Source of the DNA: CAZUGH01 sp964619785
GTDB taxonomy: Bacteria; Bacillota; Clostridia; Lachnospirales; Lachnospiraceae
Direction of reading: 5' to 3'
Assembly: GCA_964619785.1 (NCBI GenBank)
Contig: CAZUGH010000018.1
Coordinates: forward strand, 1-31,809
DNA length: 31,809 nt
Part shown: in pieces, positions 22,990-31,809 of the stretch
Layout: the number at the start of each line of letters is the position of its first letter
Position numbering within the stretch: position 1 is the stretch's first letter
Notes under the pieces: generated by a model
The model's input: only the letters and a program-made list of their open reading frames with translations
Databases searched by the model: none
What the model was told of the DNA's origin: nothing
Made by a program: the position numbers and the translations under genes

Positions 22990-25698
22990 GTGGAAGAGAA
23001 GAAATTAGTATTAATAGATGGTAATAGTATTATGAATCGTGCCTTTTATGGGGTGCCAGATTTGACCAACCAAGAAGGGCTTCATACCAATGCGATATAT
23101 GGTTTTTTAAATATATTGTTTAAAGTATTAGAAGAAGAGAAAGCATCACACTTATTGGTCGCATTTGACTTAAAAGCGCCAACATTTCGTCATAAAATGT
23201 ATGAAGAGTATAAAGGCACTCGTAAGCCGATGTTACCGGAACTTCGTCAACAGATGCCCGTTATCAAAGATATTTTGAGAGCGATGAATGTTCTTGTTGT
23301 GGAGCAAGAGGGAATTGAGGCAGATGATATATTAGGTACCGCTGCTCGCATGGGAGAAAAAGAGGGTTATGAAGTGTCACTGGTTTCTGGAGACCGTGAT
23401 TTGCTTCAATTAGCTACTGAGAAGATAAAGATTCGAATTCCCAAGACGAGAAAAGGAACTACAACTGTAGAAGATTATCATACGCAGGATGTTATCGATT
23501 CTTATGGCGTTACGCCATTACAGATTATTGATTTGAAGGGTTTGATGGGTGATGCATCGGATAATATACCAGGTGTTCCGGGTATTGGAGAGAAGACAGC
23601 AGTGAAGATATTGAAGCAGTACCCATCTGTTGAAGAGGCGCTTGCTCATGTCGACGATATGCCACAGAATCGTGCGACACAAGCATTGAGAGAGAATCAG
23701 GACAAGGCACTTCTTAGTAAGGAATTGGCAACGATTAAGACAGATTGTGAACTTCATGCCGGGTTAGATGAAGCCAATATAGAAGATATGTTTAATCGTA
23801 ATTCATATGAATTAATTCAGAATCTTGGTATTAAATCGTTATTGAAGAAATTTGACCAAGATGTTGCAGAGGATAAGAGTATTGAAGAACGATTTCTGAT
23901 GATCGACAAAGAAGCGGATGCGAGAGCTTATTTTCAACAAATCGCTAATGAGAAAATCATAGCAGTACATGCCGCTTTTATAACGGAAGACGAGGCACAG
24001 GCTGACCATGATGGACAGATGAATCTATTGGCCATGCAAGAAACACCAGAACGCTTACTTGGTCTAGCAGTAACGGCAGGCGAAGAGGAAGGCGTTCGAT
24101 TCTTACAAGTAAATAGCAAATTGAGCAGTCAGCTTCTTCGTGAATTATTAACTGAACAGATTGAAAAGGGATGCAAAATTGTAACGGCCAATTTAAAGGA
24201 CCAGCTTGATTTCTTGCCAGTAACAGATAGTAATCAATGTTTTGATGTGAGCGTTGCTGCATATGTTGTGAATCCAATTCAGAATGCATATGGTGAAGAG
24301 GATTTGGCGATGCAGTATGCGGGCGTGATGATGAATGCATACTCACAGGTATACGGAAAAAAGGCAATCAGCAAAGTATGGGAAGAGGACCGAGAAGGAT
24401 TATGTAAGTATTTTTGTTACAGTGCTTATGTTGCTTATCGTTGCTATCCTGTTCTTCATGAGAAGTTACAAGAGATAGAGTCGATGCATCTGTTTGAAGA
24501 AATCGAGATGCCATTGATTTTTACTTTGTATGATATGGAACAGAGAGGAATTCTTGTTAAGAAAGAGGCTTTGAAAGAGTACAGCTTGAGCCTTGGACAG
24601 CGAATTGAAGAACTTGAGCAGGAGATTTATCAGGCGGCGGGTGAGGAGTTTAATATCAATTCTCCGAAGCAATTAGGTGTTATTCTGTTCGAAAAAATGC
24701 ATATGCCATTTGCTAAGAAGACGAAAACGGGTTATTCGACTTCAGCCGAGGTGCTAGAGAAACTTCGTATGGAAGATCCAATTATAGACAAGGTGTTAGA
24801 ATATCGCCAGTTGACTAAACTGAAGTCTACGTATGCAGATGGATTATCTGTTTTTATTAAAGAGGATGGACGAATTCATTCAACGTTTAATCAGACGATA
24901 ACAGCAACGGGAAGAATTAGTAGTACGGAACCAAATCTTCAAAATATACCAATACGAATGGAACTTGGTAGACAGATACGTAAAGTGTTTGTGCCTGCAG
25001 ATGGTTACATTTTCCTTGATGCAGATTATTCACAGATTGAGTTGCGAGTGCTCGCACATATGGCAGGTGATGAACGATTAATCGAGGCATATCGCCAAAA
25101 TGCAGACATTCATCAATCGACGGCGTCGCTTGTGTTCCATACACCATATGATGAGGTAACAGACCTTCAGAGACGTAATGCCAAAGCGGTGAATTTTGGT
25201 ATTGTTTATGGAATTAGTGGATTTGGGTTGTCAAGGGATTTAGGAACGAGCCGAAAGCAGGCAGAACAATATATTGATGATTATTTTGCAACCTATCCGC
25301 AAGTAAAAGAATTTATGGATGCCAAGGTGGAAGAAGGAAAAGAACATGGTTTTGTACAGACGATGTTTGGTAGACGAAGACCAATTCCGGAGATGTCATC
25401 CGGGAATTTCATGCAGAGACAGTTTGGTGAGAGAATTGCGATGAATTCACCAATTCAAGGAACGGCAGCGGATATTATCAAGATTGCAATGATTGCCGTC
25501 AATGAGGAACTAAAGAAGCGTAACTTGAAGTCACGTTTGCTTCTTCAGATTCATGATGAGTTGTTAATCGAAACATTCAAGGACGAAGTGGATGAGGTTA
25601 AAGAAATTTTACAGCACAAGATGGAAGCTGCGGCAGAATTAAATGTACCACTAGTTGCTGAGGTTAAGATGGGCAATGACTGGTATGAGGCAAAATAG
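22990..25698 (+). CDS. polA: DNA polymerase I
   Basis: 902-residue PolA, which removes RNA primers and fills repair gaps. The N-terminal 5' nuclease domain (to about residue 290) shows LIDGNSIMNRAFYG, EADDILGT, VSGDRDLLQL and GDASDNIPGVPGIGEKTA. The middle 3'-5' exonuclease-like domain lacks the DxE pair (the equivalent region reads IIAVHAAF), so proofreading is probably lost, as in Bacillus-type Pol I. The polymerase domain keeps motif A DADYSQIELR (677-686), motif B RRNAKAVNFGIVYG (about 727) and motif C QIHDE (853-857). GTG at 22990 is chosen because GGAGG lies 7 bases upstream; the longer reading from 22960 has no such site. coaE follows at 13 bases. Confidence 0.97.
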   Translation: MEEKKLVLIDGNSIMNRAFYGVPDLTNQEGLHTNAIYGFLNILFKVLEEEKASHLLVAFDLKAPTFRHKMYEEYKGTRKPMLPELRQQMPVIKDILRAMNVLVVEQEGIEADDILGTAARMGEKEGYEVSLVSGDRDLLQLATEKIKIRIPKTRKGTTTVEDYHTQDVIDSYGVTPLQIIDLKGLMGDASDNIPGVPGIGEKTAVKILKQYPSVEEALAHVDDMPQNRATQALRENQDKALLSKELATIKTDCELHAGLDEANIEDMFNRNSYELIQNLGIKSLLKKFDQDVAEDKSIEERFLMIDKEADARAYFQQIANEKIIAVHAAFITEDEAQADHDGQMNLLAMQETPERLLGLAVTAGEEEGVRFLQVNSKLSSQLLRELLTEQIEKGCKIVTANLKDQLDFLPVTDSNQCFDVSVAAYVVNPIQNAYGEEDLAMQYAGVMMNAYSQVYGKKAISKVWEEDREGLCKYFCYSAYVAYRCYPVLHEKLQEIESMHLFEEIEMPLIFTLYDMEQRGILVKKEALKEYSLSLGQRIEELEQEIYQAAGEEFNINSPKQLGVILFEKMHMPFAKKTKTGYSTSAEVLEKLRMEDPIIDKVLEYRQLTKLKSTYADGLSVFIKEDGRIHSTFNQTITATGRISSTEPNLQNIPIRMELGRQIRKVFVPADGYIFLDADYSQIELRVLAHMAGDERLIEAYRQNADIHQSTASLVFHTPYDEVTDLQRRNAKAVNFGIVYGISGFGLSRDLGTSRKQAEQYIDDYFATYPQVKEFMDAKVEEGKEHGFVQTMFGRRRPIPEMSSGNFMQRQFGERIAMNSPIQGTAADIIKIAMIAVNEELKKRNLKSRLLLQIHDELLIETFKDEVDEVKEILQHKMEAAAELNVPLVAEVKMGNDWYEAK

Positions 25699-25711
25699 AG
25701 GAGTGAAACGT

Positions 25712-26302
25712 ATGATAATCGGAATAACAGGAGGGGTGGGCAGTGGCAAGTCTACCGTTCTCCACATGTTAAAAGAGGAGTATGGTGCTAGTATCTATAT
25801 GGCAGATGAATATGGGCATATGGCTTTTATGCCAGATTATCCAAGTTTTAAAGCAATTGTAGAACTCTTTGGCGCATCAATTCTTGATCGCTGTGGGGGG
25901 ATTGACCGTGATAAAATGGCTGAGATTGTCTATGCGGATGATAAGAAATTAAAACGCCTTAATGCGATTGTTCACCCATTCGTCTGGCAGCATATTGAAG
26001 AGGACATTGAGAAAAATCATGAGAGTAGGCTTCATATTATTGAATCAGCTATTTTGATAGAGGCAGGCTATGAGTCTATGTGTGATAAAATATGGGGAGT
26101 ATTCACGCCAGATGAGATACGAATTCAACGCTTAATTGATAGCAGAGGGTACACGAGAGAGAAAGCTTTACAGATTATTAAAAATCAGATGTCTACTTGG
26201 GAACTAAGAAGTCGTGTAGATGAGGTGATTGAAAACGATGGAGATTTGTCATATTTACGAAAACAGCTGGAAAAATTGCTAGGCAGAACAACGAAAATAT
26301 GA
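25712..26302 (+). CDS. coaE: Dephospho-CoA kinase CoaE
   Basis: 196-residue P-loop kinase for the final step of coenzyme A synthesis, phosphorylating the ribose 3'-OH of dephospho-CoA. It has GITGGVGSGKST (residues 4-15), the ADEYGH segment in place of the usual DAD motif region, IDRDKMAEIVY, LNAIVHPFV, and a lid region RIQRLIDSRGYTREKALQII. The Asp that usually follows the substrate loop appears within MADEYGH. ATG 25712 has GAGGAG ahead of it; the longer frame would start inside polA. The polA-coaE pair is widespread in Firmicutes. Confidence 0.94.
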   Translation: MIIGITGGVGSGKSTVLHMLKEEYGASIYMADEYGHMAFMPDYPSFKAIVELFGASILDRCGGIDRDKMAEIVYADDKKLKRLNAIVHPFVWQHIEEDIEKNHESRLHIIESAILIEAGYESMCDKIWGVFTPDEIRIQRLIDSRGYTREKALQIIKNQMSTWELRSRVDEVIENDGDLSYLRKQLEKLLGRTTKI

Positions 26303-26303
26303 T
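26276..26303 (+). promoter_or_regulatory. Possible promoter for the FtsA-like gene
   Basis: TTGCTA (26276-26281) and TATGAT (26298-26303) with a 16-base spacer, at the end of coaE. This would add internal expression of the downstream genes. Confidence 0.4.
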
Positions 26304-26359
26304 ACTATAAGCATAAAGGTATACACAACTAAGAAGAAACGTATAAGGAATGTATTGGT

Positions 26360-28333
26360 ATGGATAATGAATATGTCTTTGGTTTGGATATAGGGACTAG
26401 AAGTATAGTGGGAACAGTTGGATATCGCACGGAGCGGAATCATTTTACTGTAATCGCCCAGGTTTCGAAGGAACATGAGACCAGAGCCGTAGTTGATGGT
26501 CAGATCCATGATATACAGGCAGTTTCCCGTACCATAAGTGAGATTAAAAAACAATTAGAAGAGATGATAGATCAGCCGCTTACCGATGTGTGTATAGCGG
26601 CTGCTGGTCGTGTATTAAAGACAAAGCATATTACAGTGGAGAATGAGTTTGCCGTTGAAACTAAGGTGACGAAGGAACACGTTCGCTCTCTTGATCTTCT
26701 TGGAATTGAGAAGGCCTATGAAGAGATTGGGGAGGACGCGGCGAGAGAACAGAGACAGTTTTATTGTGTGGGATATTCGATTATTGGTTATCTTTTGAAT
26801 GGATATACCATGTCAACAATTGAAATGCATAAGGCAAACCGAATCGGGGTAGAGCTGATTGCGACCTTTTTACCAGATGAGGTTGTTGATGGCTTATATG
26901 CGTCGGTTGAGGCAGCAGGTCTAAAGGTTGCGAATCTGACACTTGAACCAATCGCAGCAATTCAAGTGGCGATACCTGAGAATTTTCGCTTGTTAAATAT
27001 CGCATTGGTTGATGTGGGCGCAGGAACATCCGATATATCTATTGTGAAGGACGGAAGTATCATTGCATTTGGTATGATGCCGCTTGCTGGAGATGAGATG
27101 ACAGAAGCCATTGCTAAGACATTTTTGATTGATTTTGAGCAGGCTGAGAAGGTGAAGCGACAAGCTGCGAAGAAGAAGCAGATTAGTATTAAGAATATTC
27201 TTGGTGAACAGGTAAAGCTGACACCAGAAGATATATTGGCAGCGACAAATCCAGTAGTTGATATGATTGCCAGCAAGGTGTCTGATAAAATTATTGAATT
27301 AAACGGAGACAAGCCAGTAAGTGCCGTATTTATTGTTGGCGGTGGAGGTAAATTGGAAGGGTTTGTAAAACGCATGCCTGAACACTTGAATTTACCTGAG
27401 TCACGAGTGGCAATTCGTGGCAGTGAAGTGTTAAAAGATGTAGAATTTCTACAGAAGGGGATTCGCAAGGATTCGATGTTGGTTACACCAATTGGAATAT
27501 GCTTGAATTATTATGAACAGCAGAATAATTTTATCTGTGTCAAGCTGAATGAAGAGTCGATTAAGCTATATGAAAACAACAAATTAACAGTATTAGATGC
27601 GGCGATTCAATGTGGAATGAGCCGTGAAGATTTCTTCCCAAGACGTGGCAAAGGACTTAATTTTACTGTGAATGGACAGGCTGTATTCTGTCGGGGAGAA
27701 CTTGGTGAACCAGCACATATTAAGCTTAATGGGGAAGAAGTAAGTCTGAACCAAAAGATTCATGATAAAGATGAGATCAGCATTGTTCCATCCCATCGAG
27801 GTCAGGATGCGAGTATAAGCTTACGTGAAGTGAAAGAATGTAGGCCAGTTACTTGCCAGTTAGATGGTGAATTTGTAACACTTCCGTTGATGGCACATTG
27901 TGGTGACGAGACCATTGACGAGACCTATGTTATTCGAGAACAGGATGAAATTCATATGGATGTGGTTTACTCTTTAGGTGATTTAAAAGGATATCTAAAT
28001 CTGCCTGAAGAGATGAAGATACAATGTGGAGAGCACATATTAGTTGAGGGTGATAAGCTTGTTGATGGTATGGAACTCCACACAGTAGAAGACAAGAAAG
28101 AAGAAGACATGGCTACTTGTGCAGCCGAAGAAGGAACAAAAGTTTTTGTTAATGGAACAGAAGTGTTACTTGAAGAAAAGGAAAATCATATCTTCGTAGA
28201 TATATTCGATGTATATCCTTTTGATTTGAGTAAGGCAGGAGGACATCGCTTGATATCTCGATGCAATGGAGAAGATGTTGATTTTACGGTACCAATTCAT
28301 GCAGGCGACAGGATTGAACTAGAATGGAGTTAG
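26360..28333 (+). CDS. FtsA/PilM-like actin-fold protein with long C-terminal extension
   Basis: 657 residues; FtsA itself is about 420. The first 390 or so form an ASKHA actin-like ATPase: phosphate-1 loop GLDIGTRSIVG (8-18), SHS2/1C-like segment TDVCIAAAGRVLKT, phosphate-2 ALVDVGAGTSDISIV (near 215-229) and adenosine motif VFIVGGGGKLEGF (near 322). The extension consists of several beta-rich blocks with a repeated pattern of V-N-G / D-x-I: LNFTVNGQAV, IHDKDEISIVP, REQDEIHMD, VFVNGTEVLL, IHAGDRIELEW. The FtsA C-terminal membrane helix is absent. Likely a cytoskeletal or assembly ATPase; exact role unknown. A GGDEF gene follows after 3 bases. Confidence 0.8.
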   Translation: MDNEYVFGLDIGTRSIVGTVGYRTERNHFTVIAQVSKEHETRAVVDGQIHDIQAVSRTISEIKKQLEEMIDQPLTDVCIAAAGRVLKTKHITVENEFAVETKVTKEHVRSLDLLGIEKAYEEIGEDAAREQRQFYCVGYSIIGYLLNGYTMSTIEMHKANRIGVELIATFLPDEVVDGLYASVEAAGLKVANLTLEPIAAIQVAIPENFRLLNIALVDVGAGTSDISIVKDGSIIAFGMMPLAGDEMTEAIAKTFLIDFEQAEKVKRQAAKKKQISIKNILGEQVKLTPEDILAATNPVVDMIASKVSDKIIELNGDKPVSAVFIVGGGGKLEGFVKRMPEHLNLPESRVAIRGSEVLKDVEFLQKGIRKDSMLVTPIGICLNYYEQQNNFICVKLNEESIKLYENNKLTVLDAAIQCGMSREDFFPRRGKGLNFTVNGQAVFCRGELGEPAHIKLNGEEVSLNQKIHDKDEISIVPSHRGQDASISLREVKECRPVTCQLDGEFVTLPLMAHCGDETIDETYVIREQDEIHMDVVYSLGDLKGYLNLPEEMKIQCGEHILVEGDKLVDGMELHTVEDKKEEDMATCAAEEGTKVFVNGTEVLLEEKENHIFVDIFDVYPFDLSKAGGHRLISRCNGEDVDFTVPIHAGDRIELEWS

Positions 28334-28336
28334 TCT

Positions 28337-30061
28337 ATGGATGAACATAAGAACAATATTGAGGGTGCATTAAGCATCTACCGGGTTCATATGGTTTTGT
28401 ACATTATCATAAACATATTTGCGATACAGATGGTATGGGTATCAACAGGAATCACATTTTATGTGGGTCTTGGTGTGTTGATATACTTTATTTGTATGAT
28501 GATTATTGAGAGTGTTGCTGTGCATGACGAGCAGGAAGAAATCTCGATGAATCCACCACTATTTATTTTTTATCGTTCCACTCAGATTGTTGTTGCCATA
28601 CTATTGTATCTTGTGGCAGCGAATAAATACTGCTCCGTATTAGGAGCTACGATTTTTATCGTATATGCAATGGAAATACTGTATTATATTGATTTTGAAG
28701 ATATTATGAGACGTGTTATGTTCTATGTAATCATGATTGTCCCATTTTTAACAGCGGCTTTTGTATGGACCCTTTGCCAAAGGACACATACTTTAGAGGA
28801 TCATTTTCAATTGAGTTTGTCTTCCGTATTTGTAAGTGTTGTCCTGATCATGTTTGGAGAGGCCTTGGCAAAGATTTCGAAGTATTATCAATATAGACTT
28901 TTAGAGCAAAAGCGTAATTTAGAAAGATTAGAGGATTATAATCGGAACTTAAAGGAACATCGTGATAAACTTAGTAAGGTGAATGAATTGCTAGGTTTAC
29001 AGAAAGTACAGTTACAAACGGCAAATCGTCGAATCAACAATGCACATAAAGAGATGGTAGTGCAAAATGAAATTGCTAGTATGATAACGGGGTCAATTGA
29101 TTTGGAGCGTATGACAGAGGATATCTGTGGGCTGTTATATGACAAGATGGAACTTGACTATGTCTGTGTTGTGTTAGAACCATTGACTAAAGTGGGAGAA
29201 GATACAGATATACGAGCAGGCAGAACCTATGGGTATCGTTCTACAAAAGGCGATGAATTTGCATTGAATGTATGGAAAGAGATTCAGAACGGAACTTATG
29301 ATTATCTCTTAGACATCAATTGCACCTATATTGAGAATCAAGGTCGAAGATCTCGAACCATTGAGTATCTAGGTTCTGTGATTTCGGTACCGTTAATGAG
29401 AAATATAGAACGGATTGGTAATTTGATTGTTGGTAAATCAGAGACGAATGCATTTGCTCATGGATGCGAATTTTATGAGACAATCGGTGGACAGATTGGC
29501 GTGGGTATTACGAGCGCACTGTTGTATCAACAGATGGAGGATATGGCAATTCGTGATGGCTTGACAGGAATCTATAACCGACGCTATCTGACAGAGATTC
29601 TTACTGCCAAAGTGGAAGAAGCTAAGAGGCATAACACGCCTGTTTCTTTAGCTTTATTTGATATTGATAAATTCAAGATGATTAATGATACTTATGGTCA
29701 TCCGTTTGGTGATGTGGTGATTCGATATGTAGCACAGATTCTAGACGGCAAGGCGATGAAAAATGGCGGAATTGCTGGGCGATATGGCGGAGAAGAATTT
29801 GTTATTGCTTTTCCAGGGCTAGGTGCTGATGAGACTTATCAATTGGTGAGTCAGGTACAAGACGAGATACGGAATGGTTCAATAGAGTTTCATGGAGAAA
29901 AAGTTTCTGTCAGATTGAGTGCAGGAATTGCATGCTATCCTGAGACCTGTAATAAATCAGATGATTTGTTAACGCGAGCAGATTGGGCAATGTATCACTC
30001 GAAGAGAAATGGAAGAGATCAGATTACGATTGATAGTGATCAGATTTCATCAGAGATGTAG
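28337..30061 (+). CDS. Membrane-bound diguanylate cyclase (GAF-GGDEF)
   Basis: 574 residues. Five to six N-terminal membrane segments (up to about residue 185), a coiled coil (KRNLERLEDYNRNLKEHRDKL region), a GAF-like sensory domain beginning EIASMITGSIDLERMTEDIC, then a GGDEF domain: RDGLTGIYNRRYL, FDIDKFKMINDTYGHPFGD, and active-site GGEEF at 484-488. The catalytic set is complete, so it should make cyclic di-GMP. The inhibitory RxxD site that normally lies five residues before GGEEF reads KNGG, so product inhibition there is unlikely. No EAL or PilZ domain is nearby. Start ATG has GGAG 8-10 bases upstream and sits three bases after the FtsA-like stop. Confidence 0.93.
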   Translation: MDEHKNNIEGALSIYRVHMVLYIIINIFAIQMVWVSTGITFYVGLGVLIYFICMMIIESVAVHDEQEEISMNPPLFIFYRSTQIVVAILLYLVAANKYCSVLGATIFIVYAMEILYYIDFEDIMRRVMFYVIMIVPFLTAAFVWTLCQRTHTLEDHFQLSLSSVFVSVVLIMFGEALAKISKYYQYRLLEQKRNLERLEDYNRNLKEHRDKLSKVNELLGLQKVQLQTANRRINNAHKEMVVQNEIASMITGSIDLERMTEDICGLLYDKMELDYVCVVLEPLTKVGEDTDIRAGRTYGYRSTKGDEFALNVWKEIQNGTYDYLLDINCTYIENQGRRSRTIEYLGSVISVPLMRNIERIGNLIVGKSETNAFAHGCEFYETIGGQIGVGITSALLYQQMEDMAIRDGLTGIYNRRYLTEILTAKVEEAKRHNTPVSLALFDIDKFKMINDTYGHPFGDVVIRYVAQILDGKAMKNGGIAGRYGGEEFVIAFPGLGADETYQLVSQVQDEIRNGSIEFHGEKVSVRLSAGIACYPETCNKSDDLLTRADWAMYHSKRNGRDQITIDSDQISSEM

Positions 30062-30072
30062 GTGGAGGCAGC

Positions 30073-30870
30073 ATGGAATTATACAGCATTGCAAGTGGTA
30101 GTAGTGGTAATTGCATCTATGTAGGCGACAATCAAAGTGGCTTGTTAGTGGATGTTGGCATCAGCATGAAGAGAATTCGTGAAGGATTGATACAACAGGA
30201 GTTGGATTTTGATCAGGTAGAAGGCATCGTGATTACGCATGAACATTCGGATCATATCAGCGGGCTAGGGCCTATTCTTAGAAAATATCAGATTCCCGTG
30301 TATGCAACAGAGGGAACAATACGATATATTTTAGATTCGGGGAAAATGAAAAATGTAGATACAGATTTGTTTTGTGTTGTAGAGCCGAATCGTTCTGTTA
30401 AGGTGGCAGACATGGAGGTGACTCCATTTTCCATATCACATGATGCCACGGATCCAGTATGCTACACCATCGAGAAGCAGCAAAAAAAAGTATCTGTTGC
30501 AACCGATATGGGGACATATTCAGATTATACGGTTTCACATATCAAGGATTCTGATGCTATGTTACTCGAAGCAAATCACGATATTAATATGCTTCAAGTA
30601 GGTAGTTATCCATATAGTCTGAAGATGAGAATACTAGGAGACCGAGGACATTTATCAAATGATCGTTCTGCCCACTTGATTGAAAACGTTCTTCATGATA
30701 AACTACAATATGTTATGCTTGGTCACTTGAGTCAGGAGAATAATCTGCCAGAGCTTGCATACCAGACAGTGAAATATGAATTGGAACAACTCGAACAGTG
30801 GAAAGACATTGGCGCTAAACTTTCGGTGGCTAGCCGCAAGGAACCATCAGCAGTTGTAACGATAAACTAA
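30073..30870 (+). CDS. MBL-fold metallohydrolase, WalJ/YycJ-like
   Basis: 265-residue metallo-beta-lactamase-fold protein. It opens SIASGSSGNCIYVG and carries H56-E-H58-S-D60-H61, with later metal ligands in ISHDATDPVCY, VATDMG and the GHLSQENN stretch near the C-terminus. This set matches YycJ/WalJ, a 5' exonuclease-type protein that in Bacillus lies in the walRK operon and is linked to envelope and DNA-repair phenotypes. Here there is no walRK. The gene follows the diguanylate cyclase after 11 bases with GGTGGAGG as ribosome binding site, so it is in the same operon. Confidence 0.9.
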   Translation: MELYSIASGSSGNCIYVGDNQSGLLVDVGISMKRIREGLIQQELDFDQVEGIVITHEHSDHISGLGPILRKYQIPVYATEGTIRYILDSGKMKNVDTDLFCVVEPNRSVKVADMEVTPFSISHDATDPVCYTIEKQQKKVSVATDMGTYSDYTVSHIKDSDAMLLEANHDINMLQVGSYPYSLKMRILGDRGHLSNDRSAHLIENVLHDKLQYVMLGHLSQENNLPELAYQTVKYELEQLEQWKDIGAKLSVASRKEPSAVVTIN

Positions 30871-30886
30871 TTTAAAGGAGATCACA

Positions 30887-31159
30887 ATGAAAAAGACAAT
30901 TATTACAGTAGTAGGAAAAGACAGTGTAGGAATTATTGCAAAGGTATGTACATATTTAGCAGACAACGGATTGAATGTATTAGATATTTCACAGACAATC
31001 GTAGGCGGATATTTTAATATGATGATGATTGCAGACTTTAGTCAGATGACCAAGGAATTTACAACAGTTTGTGATGAGATGGACCAATTAGGTGAGGAGA
31101 TTGGATGCACGATTCGTATCCAGCGTGAAGAGATTTTTGACAAAATGCACCGTATATAA
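30887..31159 (+). CDS. ACT domain protein (UPF0237)
   Basis: 90-residue stand-alone ACT domain, a small ligand-binding regulatory fold. The start MKKTIITVVGKDSVGIIAKVC and the glycine-rich NVLDISQTIVGGYF turn are typical of the UPF0237 group related to GcvR. The ribosome binding site is AAAGGAG. Its immediate partner is a UPF0210 gene, a pairing seen in many bacteria, which suggests a shared function not yet defined. The ligand, possibly an amino acid, is not determined. Confidence 0.9.
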   Translation: MKKTIITVVGKDSVGIIAKVCTYLADNGLNVLDISQTIVGGYFNMMMIADFSQMTKEFTTVCDEMDQLGEEIGCTIRIQREEIFDKMHRI

Positions 31160-31184
31160 AACATAGAGGAAGGGTAAAGATTTT

Positions 31185-31809
31185 ATGATTAATATAAATG
31201 AAGTAATTGAAACGAATAAGATGATTGAGAGAGAGAACCTTGATGTTCGTACGATCACGATGGGTATTAGTCTTCTCGATTGTATCGATAGTGATTTGAA
31301 TAAACTATGTGATAACATATATACTAAGATTACGACACTTGCTAAGGATTTGGTAGTGACTGGAGATGAGATTGGTAAGGAATTTGGTGTGCCAATTGTA
31401 AATAAGAGAATTTCCATCACGCCAATTGCTTTGATTGGTGCATCTGCTTGTAAGACTCCAGATGATTTTGTAGAGATTGCTAAGGCACTTGATAAAGCAG
31501 CAATTGAAGTTGGTGTAAATTTTATCGGAGGATATACAGCACTTGTTTCTAAGCGAATGACAACAGCAGACCGTAACCTAATCATGTCGATTCCAAAAGC
31601 ATTGGCAGCGACTGAGAGAATCTGTAGTTCAGTAAATGTTGGCTCGACAAAGACTGGTATTGATATGGATGCTGTTGCGCTACTTGGTAAGGTAGTGAAA
31701 GAAACTGCGGTTCGTACCAAAGATAAAGATTCATTGGGTTGTGCAAAGCTAGTTGTATTTTGTAATGCACCAGATGATAATCCATTTATGGCAGGAGCAT
31801 TCCATGGTG
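31185..31809 (+). CDS. UPF0210 (DUF711, PFL-like) protein, truncated by the window edge
   Basis: Open from ATG 31185 to the end of the window, 208 codons of an expected about 450. The N-terminus ININEVIETNKMIERENLDVRTITMGISLLDC and later blocks SITPIALIGASACKT, VNFIGGYTALVSKRMT, and CSSVNVGSTKTGIDMDAV match the UPF0210/DUF711 family, which is structurally related to pyruvate formate-lyase-type barrels but has no proven reaction. GAGGAAGGG precedes the start. It is 25 bases after the ACT gene and in the same operon. Confidence 0.92.
   Translation, partial: MININEVIETNKMIERENLDVRTITMGISLLDCIDSDLNKLCDNIYTKITTLAKDLVVTGDEIGKEFGVPIVNKRISITPIALIGASACKTPDDFVEIAKALDKAAIEVGVNFIGGYTALVSKRMTTADRNLIMSIPKALAATERICSSVNVGSTKTGIDMDAVALLGKVVKETAVRTKDKDSLGCAKLVVFCNAPDDNPFMAGAFHG

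Overview
The window looks like a chromosomal segment from a Gram-positive, low-GC anaerobe of the Clostridia, most likely the family Lachnospiraceae. The evidence is the moderately AT-rich composition, strong AGGAGG-type ribosome binding sites, consensus sigma-A promoters with 17-base spacers, frequent GTG/TTG starts, an adjacent pta-ackA acetate pathway, a YlbJ-type sporulation membrane protein, a zapA-U32 peptidase pair and the family's typical housekeeping gene order. The genus is not determined. A run of exactly 100 N (22300-22399) marks an assembly gap inside a repeat-rich gene.

Layout. (a) 1-5281: a terminator from an upstream gene, then a DUF3237 gene overlapping recG; a separate promoter drives rsmD, coaD and a coiled-coil gene, which converges and overlaps by 27 bases with a ylbJ-like gene on the minus strand. 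(b) 5282-9251: a divergent regulatory region with a palindrome over the degV -35 box, then degV, pta-ackA with its own strong promoter, an unusual 390-base interval holding two tandem copies of a structured repeat, and rpmF (ribosomal protein L32) with a perfect consensus promoter and a long palindromic terminator. (c) 9252-10619: a second interval dense in inverted and direct repeats, then a minus-strand DEDD exonuclease. (d) 10674-16676: cls, ruvA, ruvB, zapA and a U32 peptidase. (e) 16664-20020: a SEDS (FtsW/RodA) protein and a transpeptidase PBP overlapping by 86 bases, then a NUDIX hydrolase. (f) 20054-22912: a tandem-domain PPK2 enzyme, tRNA-Leu(CAA), and a membrane-anchored proline-rich repeat protein containing the gap. 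(g) 22990-31809: polA, coaE, an FtsA-like actin-fold protein with a long beta-rich C-terminal extension, a membrane GGDEF protein, a WalJ/YycJ-type metallo-beta-lactamase protein, an ACT-domain protein and the start of a UPF0210 (DUF711) gene that runs off the window.

Most of the window is core housekeeping: DNA repair and replication (RecG, RuvAB, PolA), coenzyme A synthesis (CoaD, CoaE), acetate and acetyl phosphate metabolism (Pta, AckA), envelope growth and division (SEDS/PBP pair, ZapA, Cls, FtsA-like) and nucleotide/polyphosphate metabolism. I saw no phage, CRISPR, restriction or toxin-antitoxin system. The least explained DNA is the tandem cloverleaf-like repeat at 8625-8924, the repeat-dense interval at 9301-9490, the proline-rich repeat protein, and the C-terminal extension of the FtsA-like protein.
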